Source of the DNA: Salvia splendens
Lineage: Eukaryota; Streptophyta; Magnoliopsida; Lamiales; Lamiaceae
DNA length: 64,000 bases
Assembly (NCBI RefSeq): GCF_004379255.2
Contig: NC_056047.1
Location: 31,262,293 to 31,326,292 of the forward strand
Direction: 5' to 3'
The notes below the pieces were generated by a model. The model saw only the letters and a program-made list of their open reading frames with translations. It was not told the DNA's origin and made no database searches. The stretch's first letter is position 1; every line of letters begins with the position of its first letter. The translations under genes were made by a program, and so were the position numbers. Below, piece after piece: positions 43,816 to 54,975 of the stretch.

Positions 43816-45054
43816 AGAGAGAGTTGTATTCAAATCCTTTTCCCATAATTTCTCCTTTTTCCTTCTACATCTTATGCGTTGATTTGTGGTAATCCAATGG
43901 TCTAAATCATTTGCTGAATATATTAAATTTAATCATTACTTAATTCGAAAAGGGCAAAATAGAGAATCACTAATGTAAATGGTTATGGAAAAGTCCATGA
44001 TTTCCTCCGTTGAGGATCTCTGCGGTTTTTCAACAAATTTCGTTCAGATTTCGTTCTCTTCCTTCTCCATCAATGCACGTTTTATTTAGCTTCTGTAACC
44101 CGTCGATAAATTCTAGTTTACAGCTTCCTCGACTTTGAATCAAACGCATACAGAGTTCGATTTTGAAAATATCTTTTGGTTGCCGGCTTTGCATCAACCG
44201 TCGACGACTTTCGATTAATGATGGAAGAAGGTAATCCAACAGTGTCTGCTCATGTTTATTGTTCGGATGTTTTCAATTTTTTTAAATCAGTCGCATATCC
44301 CAAACGGTGTACAGCAGCAAAATCATTTTTCATGTTTGCGTGCCTTCTTGCGTTTTTATCGACACATGATTGACGGTTTATGATAATGTGGTGGCTAGGG
44401 TTCATTCATTCCCCTAGGGTTGTTAATTCAGGGGACCTAGGGGTTTAGTATTGTATGAGGCATTCCTTTAGTATGTTGATTGTTGCCTTGCTTGGGGATA
44501 GGTTGTAGCATGGTTTAAACTAGTGTGGCAGTATTCACATGCAGTATGTTGATTTTTGCCTTGATTGGGGATAGGTTGTAGCATGGTTTAAACAAGTTTG
44601 GCAGTGTTCGAAATTGTTGGGTCTATGGTTCATTCATTTTCATAGGGTTGACCAATTCTGGGGGCTAGGGGTGTGGTATAGTGTGAGATACAAAACCTGT
44701 ACGTAGGACCTCGAGTTTGGGCCATCCCTATAGCGTGTGGTTTCATATTGGCTTGTTAGTTGGATTAAAGTGTACATGTAATGTATAAGTATAATTGTAT
44801 AATGCACTATATGTGATTGGTAATGTACAGTATATGTCATATAATGCTTATTAAAATTAACATGTGTATTGTTTTGTGGTTATAAACAGTTGGCGTTGTG
44901 CCTGAATGTTCTGCCGAATTAAAGCCCGTTGTTGGTCAGAAGTTCCAATCATTAGATTTTGCATTCGCGGCGGTAGAAGAGGTTGCGCTGGTGAGTTGAA
45001 AGTTTCAACTCGGGGACTTTGATGTGATGGTGAACGTGAACTCGGTCGTCGATC
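43816..45054 (+). other. Possible MULE/FAR1-type remnant
   Basis: At 44890-44980 the plus strand reads GVVPECSAELKPVVGQKFQS followed by LDFAFAA, then stops at 44998. This resembles the N-terminal start of FAR1/FHY3-type transposase-derived proteins (PVVGQ-x-F-x-S-L-x-x-A). The reading is short and based on memory of the family. Upstream, a 70-bp segment (GTATGTTGATTGTTGCCTTG onwards) is present twice, at about 44472 and 44542. Frames at 44030-44239 and 44176-44373 show no domain. Confidence 0.35.
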
Positions 45055-45985
45055 CACACAATGTACATATTGTATAGTATAATGCGTAGTTTATTTTCTG
45101 TAATGCATTATTTGTGATATGTAATTAACATTTATACTGGCGCGTTTAATTTAAGTTGTGTCGTGTTTCGATGTTTGGCGAACGTTTTTGGTTTTCCCTA
45201 AGGGTTTAACAAGCCTAGGGGCTAATGTGTAGTACGTTCTAAGGCAAAAAACGTTGTCCAAATACACGAGTTGCCGTAATTCGTCTGGGGTTGCACATAA
45301 TGTATATTTTGTATAGTATAATGCGTAGTTTAGTTTCTATAATGCATTATTTGTGATATGTAATGAACATTTATCCTAACCCGTTTAATTTACGTTGTGC
45401 CGTGTGTTGTTGTTTGGCGAACATTTCTTGTTTTCCCTAAGGGTTTAACAAGCCTAGGGGCTAGGGTGTAGTATGTTCTAAGTCTAAAAAAAGTTGTCCA
45501 AATACACGAGCTGCAGTAATTCGTCTGGGGTTACACATAATGTATATTGTGTATAATATAATGCGTAGTTTAGATTCTATAATGCATTATTTGTAATATG
45601 TAATGAACATTTATCCTGACCCGTTTCATTTAAGTTGTGCCGTGTGTCGTTGTTTGGCGAACGTTTCTTGTTTTCCCTAAGGGTTTGACAAGCCTAGGGG
45701 CTAGGGTGTAGTATGTTCTAAGTCTAAAAAACGTTTTCCAAATACACGAGCTGGAGTAATTCGTCTGGGGTTACACATGCATAACGCGTATGTATATTTC
45801 AAAACAGATATACATAATGTACATATTGTGTAGTATAATGCGTAGTTTATTTTCTGTAATGCATGATTTGTGGTATGTAATGAACATTTATCCTTACCCG
45901 TTTAATTTAGGTTGTTCCGTGTTTCGATGCTTTACGTACGTTTCTTGTTTTCCCTAAGGGTTTAACAAGCCTAGGGGTTAGGATG
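45055..45985. repeat. Tandem repeat, four copies of about 240 bp
   Basis: Units start with CACATAATGTATATT or a close variant at 45055, 45294, 45534 and 45774. Each contains AGTATAATGCGTAGTTTA, TTTTCCCTAAGGGTTTAACA and AAATACACGAGCTGCAGTAA. The fourth copy has an extra 30 bases near its start and is cut by the gypsy-type LTR at 45987. No coding function is apparent. The array may be subterminal to a transposon or a short satellite. Confidence 0.9.
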
Positions 45986-45986
45986 T

Positions 45987-48489
45987 TGTAACACCCGTAC
46001 TTTTAAGTACGAAACTAAAGTATGTCATGAGATAATTAATAAAATTTTATTAATTATGCTATGCCTCGCGTTAACATGCTTTGGAATGTGGTATGGTTTT
46101 TATGTGACGACGTGACTTTGGGATGTTTTTTTTATGTAATTAATGAACTTTAGGAGACGTGTGAATGTCTCGTTAAAGTAATGGTGACGATATTGCTTTT
46201 TTTAGCATAATGAATGAGATGTGGGAGATGAATATTTTTTTATGGAAGATGACGCGCGAAAATCGAGGAACAATCGAAGAAATTATATTTGGAACAACAC
46301 CAAATATGAATTGTGACGTGGGGTGATTTTTTCTTTTTATTTAATCTTTGTGAAGAACAAGATAACGAAATTTAATAAAGTTTCTGTGAATTTTAATTAT
46401 CGAAAGAAATGCGAGAATAAAGTATGTATATATTTGGGCTTCTCAAATTAAAGTAGAGACCAAATGTACATATATAAAAATGGCTTTGGGCCATAACTTT
46501 TAAAAAAAGAAAATCCAACCCATTAATAATATTATACAAACTTGGGCTTTCAACTAAATGAGCCCAAACTAATTTAAATAAATTATGTTGAGCCCAATAC
46601 ATTTTCAAAATATGGGAGAAAGCTCAAAGATCTTCTTTTTCTTCTTCTTCTTCTCTTCATGGTCGATGGTTTCTTCAAGTGGAGACTCCCCATCTTTCAA
46701 CTTCTCCACTCTCCATCTTCTACCATTAATCCTACAAACCAAAGGTCACCCATTACTTCTTCATGTAACCTCTTCCCTAACTCCTCACAATACACACTTT
46801 CAACAAGCAAATTGAGAGAGAGGGAGGGAGCCGAGAGGAGCCGAGAGGAGAAGAAGTAGAAGGATTTGTTGCTTCCATTTTGTTTCAACCACAACCAAGT
46901 TCAAATTCTTGAGGTATAATCCCTTTCCAAGCCCAAAGCATGAAATTTTAGTAGCTAATTTCATACATTGATTTCATACTTTCACTCTCACAAGCATTTC
47001 ATACAATTTAACAACCAAGAACTAATCGAACATCGCCGTACTTAATCGAACACATGAAAGAACTTAACTTTGTATTGAGAACGTAACTTGCGGGTTGAAT
47101 CGGGGTTGTTTGGGGTGTTTCCAGGGAGGAGGAAGCTGCCGGCAGAGGAGGGAAGCGCCAGCAGCGGCGGACAGCAGCGCTCCCCCGGCGACTCCAGCAG
47201 CGAGCGGCCGGTGACAGCAGCGGCACCTCCCCCGCAGCAGCAGTAACCGTCGGCGAGCAGCAGTGGCCGGCGACTCCGGCGAGTAACGCAGCGAGCAGCA
47301 GCGGCGGCTGACTCCAGGCGGCGCGTTCGGTACAGCGACGGATCGCAGACGACGGCGGTATTGGAGGTGGCGACGGGATTCTGGGAAGGTCCCTAATTTG
47401 CCGAGAGAGAGAGAGAGAGAATAGAGAGATAGGGAGGAAGAGAGTGGTGTAATTTCTGTCGAAGAGAGAGAGAGAGAAGAATAGAGAGAGAGAGGTGCGT
47501 GAAGGAGGAAGGAAATAAGATTGGGCCTCTACTTGTTTTTTTTTTGAAAGTGGGCCTATTAATTAAAATGGGATATTTGGTTAGTTGGGCTCCAATTAAT
47601 TTTGTTGGGCTTCAAATTTTTTAGTTGAAGATTTAAGGTGGGGAATTAATTATGTTTTAGACCGTTAATTAATTGTTATGAATTATTTAAAACCCCAGAA
47701 TATTTTGAATTAAGAATAATTTATTCCAAGTCCGAAATAACATAATTTCGAAGAGAAATAGTTGCGATAAATTTAATATGCGTTTAATTAATTTTTGGGA
47801 AGTTATTTCGACGTCGTGGAAAAAATGCGAGGAGCCAACGGAGGAAAGAATGGGCGTAAGCGGCCGGCCGGCATCGCACGCGACGCCTTGGGCGGCCGCC
47901 GAATAATCGAAAATGCACGAAAAACTGAGGTAACGAATTAAAAGATTTTAATTAGAGTGCATGCATTCTAAAATGTTCGTTACAGAGTTTGATGTGAACT
48001 TTATGTATTTTCAGAAAAGGTGGTTCGCACAGCCGCTAAGGTCGGAACGAGAAGCTACTAAGGAAAACTTTAAGCTTTTGAGGTGGGCTTTATTGCTTAA
48101 ACTCTTTATTTGCAAATGATTTGTTTATGGTGAAATAAGGGTGGTTTAAATATTATGTCATGCCGTACTTTATGTTTTGAATTGCCTATCTGATTGTCTA
48201 CTAGAATAATGTTCTATTAGACTTTGATGGTTAACGAATTCGGGTCTAACTAGGGTCCAAGCCCTACTTAGGCTAGTGCACTGATGGGGATCGTGAGCCG
48301 TCCCTTGGGTCGGCCGGTCCAGCGATCGAGTTTGTGGCCACATTCTCGTTTCACATGATGGTTCAGATATGGTATATGATGGAGGATGACAATGACATTG
48401 TCCGCGCGGACACTATTTTATTTAAGGAATGATTTTTAGTGTTTCTCGGCCTTTTAAAGTAAAACCCGAGTTTCACTCAATGATGGCTT
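45987..48489 (+). mobile_element. Long gypsy-type LTR (TGTAACACCC type), truncated by copia element A
   Basis: It begins TGTAACACCCGTACTTTTAA. Such TGTAACACCC starts and long LTRs (2 kb or more) with text like TTTTGAGGTGGGCTTTATTG are known to me from Tekay/Del-like gypsy elements. It holds GC-rich GCAGCAGCGG repeats (47125-47330) and GA-rich tracts (47400-47490) but no supported gene. The right side stops where the copia LTR begins at 48490. No internal gypsy region follows, so it is an LTR fragment or a solo LTR. Confidence 0.55.
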
Positions 48490-49954
48490 TGTTAGGGTTT
48501 TGTATACTAGAAATCACCTTTCGAGTGATTGCATACTGTAAAACTCTAATGGTTATTTTCCAATAAATGCAACAGATTATTTTTGTCATAATGTTGTTAT
48601 GTTTTACATTTAATGGTTGTTTATTGCATATTTAAATGTATAAGCAAACGTAACAAAGTCTAAGTCTTTGTTTTAGTAGACCGGTTGTGGGCGTCGTCCA
48701 GTTTAAGGTAACACGGTCAGTTCTAAACAAAGAAAAATAAGAATTTCACAACCTAGATAGGGCTAGACTACCTATCGTGAAAGGTTGCAATGTCAGTCCG
48801 ATTATTTCTAAGCCTTATTGAAATAAGATGACGTTGGTGTGGTATAGCACTGAATGGATCTAACAGCAAGACGAGTCTTTATGCTATCTACTGAAAGACG
48901 AGGTCTTGATAATTAATTTCTTAATCAATGTACGTTAGCATTGAGCACACGACATTTAGTATTCACTACTTTGACTTACCAAAGGTGCGGGTTTTTCGTA
49001 ACCCAACGATCCAGGTATATTGGGTAGTGGTGATCATTATCTAGCGGTGCTAGGATTGCTATTATGTTGAAACGTGCGCGAGGAGAGTCTCGTTTGATAA
49101 CATCCACAAGAGGAGCTCGAAACGAGGTTTTATTATTCAGAACCTAGCTAGTTGGAGTTTGATTACTCTATGAATAATAAATAAGAGTTTCTTGCTAAGT
49201 CCACTCTTGGAATTTGAAATATGTTAATTAATTAAGTCTATAGCAAACATTAACTAATTAATGGATGTTTCTGTCTTAAGCGCGGGAAATAAATCAAATG
49301 CAATTAATGGAAACCCGAAATACTTGTAATTTCGGAATTGGAAGGCAGTGCAATATTACTTCTGTAGTGGCTGCTCGTAATATTCCAATATAAGCTTATA
49401 TTAAATTGTGGGTTCAATTTAATTAGTAAAAAGCTAATTGGGTGAGGCATGTTCCAAATTCTTCCTTAGATCCCTGACTGGGCCCAATATGTGACTTATA
49501 TAAATAGGAGAATAAAGGAGACATAAGATACACTTTTAATATACAAAATTTTTGTCCCTCTCTAGAAAGAGAGAGCTCGAAATTTGTGCTTCCTCCGTGA
49601 GCAGTTTCTGTCTTCCATTATTCGAGTCCTAGTACGTTGGTGAGATTTGCCCACACAAATATCAGCGTATAGTCCGGGACACCAGTCAGAAGATCCGAGG
49701 TCTTGTATTGAAGATCTTCACTTGGAGACGGAGCAAGCCATCATCGATTCTTGATTGAATCTACGAGGTAAATTGGCTAATTCCGTAGTAAGCATGCTTT
49801 AGGGATTTTATGTGCTAAAGCATGTTTTTTAATTCAAGTTATGAGCATGATACATGTGATAATTACGCGAATAGAATTTGTCTAAATAATCTGCTAAATA
49901 GATCAAGTTTATATGATCAGTAAATCACGCACGCTTCCGCTGCCAACCCCTTCA
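48490..49954 (+). mobile_element. 5' LTR of copia element A
   Basis: It starts TGTTAGGGTTTTGTATACTA and ends CCAACCCCTTCA, two bases before a tRNA-Met primer site (1465 bp). A TATA-like TATATAAATAGG lies at about 49497. No gene lies inside. The matching 3' LTR is missing. Confidence 0.7.
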
Positions 49955-49956
49955 AT

Positions 49957-49968
49957 TGGTATCAGAGC
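49957..49968 (+). other. Primer binding site, initiator tRNA-Met (element A)
   Basis: TGGTATCAGAGC follows the LTR end after two bases, as usual for copia elements. Confidence 0.9.
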
Positions 49969-52025
49969 CAGTCTTTGGCTCTGATTATTTGGATTTAAAT
50001 TTCACGAAATTCATGTATGCATGTATTATTTGATTGCGAAGCATGTTCTTGGTGTTTTGTTTAATAAATTATGCATGGTGAACTCAAGAACTATCGAATC
50101 AAAGAACTTGAATTACTCGATCGTACGAGACGTGCGAACCGTCGGCGCTTGCGCCGAGACGGATTACACCACGCGCGATCGTGAAATAGGGTTGTCGATT
50201 GAGTGGGAGCCGAGGGATCGCGATCACGGGGCGACGCGCAGTCGAGCGTGGGCTCGAGCGCGACGCTGGCTGAGACCGCAAAACCCCAGGCGTTCCCCGC
50301 ACCAAGGCCGACGTGAAGGCTGGCACGGAGTGGTGGTTCGTCCGAGAACCATCGAGACACCAGGCGCCGAGAGCTGGAACCCTAGGCGGAAGGAAGGGTG
50401 GTCGGAGCTGGCCGAGAGCGGGCGCGCCACCGTGCGCGCCGCTGACCGAGAGCTCGCGTCACCCGACGGCTCGGATGTCCGAGACGGGTGCAGAGACGCT
50501 GGCCGAGAGGTGCGCGCCGTCGCGTGCGCGCCTGGCCGAGAAGTGTCGGCAACCGACGGTCGCCACTGGCCGAGACGGACGCGCTGAGTTGCGCGCCGTG
50601 TGCCACTACGATGGGAGCATCGTCGCTTAGATAGGCCGAGACGGGCGACAGCAACTGGCCGAGAGCAGCGCCACCGTCGTACGCGCCGCTGGCCGAGGAC
50701 CGCGTCACCCGACGTGCTCAGCTGGCCGAGACGCGTCGGCACCCGACGGTCGATACGACCGAGACGGGCGCTCGCTAGTGTCCGAGACGTTGCGTGCGTC
50801 GTGATTGGATGATGAATTCGTCGGATCTTCGTCGTTCATCGTTCGTTCGAACCTCGTACGATGAGATAACGATGAAGGATTATTTTACTGATTATTTAAT
50901 TATTTTATTAAAAGATATCATTAAAATATTATTATTTAATGGAAATAAAATCTTTTTGGAAGATTTGTCTAGATTTTAGGAATATTTTTATTATTATCTA
51001 TATCTATGGAAATAAATAATATTATTTTATTCCTAGATGATATAGATGAGAATAATTTAATAGTTTCCTAATATTTTTTAGATTTAAGGAATATTTTTAT
51101 TATTTTCTATATCTATGGAAATAAATAATATTATTTTGATTCCTAGATGATATGGATAAGAATAATTTAATAGTTTCATAATATTTATATATCTAAGATC
51201 CTAAAAAGGATAGATATGAAATATCTCTTCTTAATCTTGAACACGGAATTAATTTGAATTTAATTTTTCATGTCTTATTAAGAATTAAATAATTTATTTA
51301 TTTTAGACATATCTTATAGTAGACATGGATAAGAATTATATTCTAGAACAATAATTTCGTAAAGGAAGATACCAATTAATAAAAGATTTATTTGTCCAGC
51401 AAATTAAATACCAACAGAATTTAATGAAAGCCTTTCTCTGCCCTAAGGCTAAGGATAATTAAAGAAACACCAAAACCCAAAATATCTAAGCTATAATTGC
51501 GAACTCAACGTTTGTATATGGTCTCCATCAATTGGTCTGTGGGGACAATAATCCTAAGAAAATAGCAAGTTCATGAGGGCGGACTTCTCAAATATAAATA
51601 GTATGAACTAGAATGTAGTTTCTAATATTATCGCCGTCTGCTCTGTGGGGACAATAATCCTAAGAAACTGCGAGATTCAGAAGTTCACACAAGATTTATG
51701 AGATAGCTTGATCTTGTTAGCAGCACATGAGCATTGTTATGGGAGTGTGTTGTAGAAATGAGACTCTATAATGCTAAAGAGATGGTCTTGCTTAGGCAAC
51801 ATTAGGCGGCCATGCCACTCTGTGGTCTCTGGACTATTCGTCGGTGTTGTGTCCAGTAAAATTGTATGATTTTAATGCGTATTGACTTCCTCTGGAGGGT
51901 ACAAAATTTTAATTTTACAGTTGTAAGATTTTGAAAATTTTTATGGTTAATCTAATCAAACTTCTTACATAAATGTATGACAATAGTAAAATACTCTGTT
52001 TTGCAGTGCAAATCAAATCGTCAAT
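49969..52025 (+). other. Untranslated leader of copia element A with a GC-rich repeat block
   Basis: Over 2 kb separates the PBS from gag. 50080-50815 is very GC-rich and contains about a dozen (G)GCCGAGA words in the context CTGGCCGAGACG, with GTGCGCGCC between them. This is a degenerate minisatellite. The 188-, 172- and 105-aa frames there are on both strands and lack domains, so I do not call genes. 50900-51450 is AT-rich with a duplicated 120-bp stretch (AGGAATATTTTTATTATNTNTATATCTATGG). The words CTGTGGGGACAATAATCCTA occur twice, near 51537 and 51640. Confidence 0.6.
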
Positions 52026-54975
52026 ATGTCGTTCAATCCTCTTTCTGCAATTCTCAAAGAAAATAAGCTCGAGGGCCAAAATTACATAGAATGGAAATAA
52101 AATTTGGACATCGTTCTCACAGCAGATGAGTACATCTTTGTGCTCACCACCCCGCGACCTCCAGTGCCGTCGTCTAATGCTGCGGCAGGAGTCAGAGATG
52201 CACAAAGACGGTGGCATAAGGCGAATGAGACGGCTAAGTGCTACATGTTGGCATCTATGTCATCAGTACTCAAGCATCAACATTCTGCAATGGAAACTGC
52301 CGCCGAGATTATGCAGAATCTCAAGAATCTTTTTGGTACTCAGAATCGAACGGCTAAGTCTCAAGCCTTTCGGAGTATCATGTCGAAGACAATGAAGGAA
52401 GGCTCGTCTGTGAGGGAGCACGTCCTCAAGATGATGGGCCACCTCAACCAAATTGAGGTCTTGGGAGGGACGACCGATCCCGAGTCCCAGGTGACTATCA
52501 TCCTTCAAAGTCTTCCCCTAGCTTCCAACAGTTCAAGCTCAACTTCGAGATGAACAAAAGGAATTACACCTTGGCAGAGCTGTTGACTGAACTTCAGTCG
52601 GCAGAGGACCTTATGGTCCAGGCTAAGGCGGCCATGATGATTTCGGCGCCTCGTTCCTCTGGCATAAAGCCTAGCAAAGGAAAAAGGCAGGCACCGAACT
52701 TAGGACCGGCCAAGATAGCTAAGGGAAAGAAGAAGAAGAGGGCTAACAAGAAGCCCACGGGGAAGTGTTTCAAGTGTGGAGAGAAGGGGCATTGGAAGCC
52801 AGACTGTCCTAAACGGGGCAAGGCTACAGGTATGCACCAGACTCTAGTTGTCGAGTCTTGTTTGACTTCGACATCAATTTGCACTTGGGTTATTGACACA
52901 GGAGCCACTGATCATATATGTTTTGATCCTGACTTAATGCACGTGACAAGACGGCTACATGATCGTGAGATAGAAGTCCAGCTGGGCGACGCTACCAAAG
53001 TGGCAGCCGTTGCAATGGGAGACATTTATTTGCGTTTTAGTAGTGATAGATTTTTGATTTTGAAGAATGTTTTGTTGATACCTTCTTTTAGAAGAAATTT
53101 AATTTCAGTTTCTAAATTGGTTTATGATGGATATTCGATTTCTTTTAATGACAACTGCGTTATTAAGAAAGATGGTTCTTATATCTGTCGTGGTATCATG
53201 GAAAACAATCTGTATACAATCATTTCTACACAGTTTAATAATCGCAAATCAGAACTCAATACAACATCAAAAATTTCAAAGAAACGAAAGGAACCTTCAA
53301 GTTCAATGAACGAAACGTACTTGTGGCACCTTAGACTTGGTCATGCCAATGAAAGGAGGATCCATTCTCTTGTTCAACAAGATCTTATCAAAGGTCTAGA
53401 GGATGAACCTTTTCATAAGTGTGAGTCATGCTTAGAAGGCAAGATGACCAAGAGGCCTTTTAAGGCTAGGGGCAATAGGGCCAAGGAAGTACTTGAGCTC
53501 GTTTATTCCGATGTATGTGGACCAATGTCTACTGAGGCAAGAGGTGGTTTTCGATACTTCATCACTTTTATTGATGACTTCTCGAAAATTGGATATGTCT
53601 ACTTGATGCGTCACAAGTCAGAGTGTTTTGACAAGTTTAAAGACTTTAGACTCTTGTGGAGAAGTATCATGGGAAGAATATCAAATGCCTACGATCTGAT
53701 CGTGGAGGCGAATACCTCAGTGCCAAATTTTTGGACTACTTATCGGAAGTGGGAATTGAATCCCAACTAACTGCGCCGGGCACGCCCCAGCAGAATGGCA
53801 TGGCTGAAAGAAGGAACAGGACCTTATTAAACATGGTTCGATCGATGATGAGTTATGCACGTCTGCCTATTTGGTTTTGGGGACATGCCTTGCTTTCTGC
53901 AAGTCACATTTTAGACAATTTACCATCAAAATCCGTACCTAAAACTCCATATGAGTTGTGGACTGGGCGTAAGCCCAATCTAGCACATCTCAAGGTTTGG
54001 GGTTGCCCGGCTCATGTATTGGAAAAGGATCCAACTAAGCTAGGATCTAGGACTGAGGTATGTTTGTTTATAGGATACCCCAAAGGAACGAAAGGTTATG
54101 AATTCTGTAGTCTCCGAGATAAGAAAGTCATTGTGAGCACTCACGCGACATTCTTAGAGGAAGACTATGTAATGAATCATAAACTCAGCAGTGAAGTGGC
54201 TCTTGATGAGCTAACTTCTGTCACAAGTTCCATTAACCAAGAACAAGTACCAAGTGTACAAACAATTCCCGAAACTTCAACTTCTACTCAAAATATTGTA
54301 GTGCCGCGCCGCAGTGGGAGGGTCTCATATGAGCCCGACAGATACATTGGTTTGGGGGAATCTATGGATCACTCCTCGGACAGCAATGTATTAGATCCCT
54401 GGAACTTTGCGGAAACGCTGGCAGATGTCGATCATTGCGAATGGGTTAAAGCAATGGATTCGGAACTACAATCTATGATAGACAAAGACGTCTACGATTT
54501 GTCCGTCCTACCCGAAGGCTGTACTGCCATTGGGAGCAAGTGGATATATAAACGTAAACGTGGACCCGATGGACGAGTTAAAGTCTTCAAAGCAAGACTA
54601 GTGGCCAAGGGGTATACCCAAAAGGAAGGCATCGATTATGATGAGACCTTCTCCCCAGTGGCCATGCTCAAATCGATCCGGATACTGTTGTCTATTGCAG
54701 CTTATATGGATTGGGATGTATGGCAGATGGACATTAAGACTGCGTTTCTCAACGGCAGTCTTGAGGAGACCATCTACATGGAACAACCGGAAGGATATGC
54801 CATAAAGGGCAAAGAACACATGTTTTGGAAGCTTAAGAAGGCCATTTATGGCCTCAAGCAAGCATCTAGATCGTGGAACCAATGTTTCGATCAAACTGTT
54901 TGCAAGTTTGGATTCAAAAAGTGCCCAAGTGAAAGCTGTGTGTATAAGAAAGTTGATAAGGGAAAACCTTGGAAC
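52026..54975 (+). pseudogene. Copia element A gag-pol, three disruptions, 3' part lost
   Basis: ATG at 52026 (MSFNPLSAILKENKLEGQNY). TAA at codon 25 (52098-52100). Gag continues with WHKANETAKCYMLASMSS to a one-base frameshift near 52515. The knuckle CFKCGEKGHWKPDC is at about 52770 and protease WVIDTGATDHICF at about 52890. Integrase has LWHLRLGHANERRI, YSDVCGPMST and, after a second frameshift near 53645, RSDRGGEY and QQNGMAERRNR. Reverse transcriptase runs from WIYKRKRGPDGRVKVFKARL to ASRSWNQCFDQTVCKFGFKK. It breaks off before the YVDD motif at about 54965-54985, where element B begins. The second part of RT, RNase H and the 3' LTR are missing. Confidence 0.88.

Noticed and set aside
45055..45985. 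Considered as a CRISPR-like or regulatory array
   Set aside because: Units are contiguous 240-bp repeats without spacers, in a plant genome; this is a tandem repeat.
46585..46859. 76- and 66-aa frames in the TGTAACACCC-type LTR
   Set aside because: T/C-rich low complexity and overlapping frames; LTR sequence.
47008..47330. GC-rich reading frames near GCAGCAGCGG repeats
   Set aside because: Low-complexity sequence inside an LTR with no family resemblance.
50021..50587. 188-aa open frame and overlapping frames on both strands
   Set aside because: They lie in a GC- and CpG-rich repeat block, where stops are rare by composition. There is no domain, and several overlapping frames are open at once.
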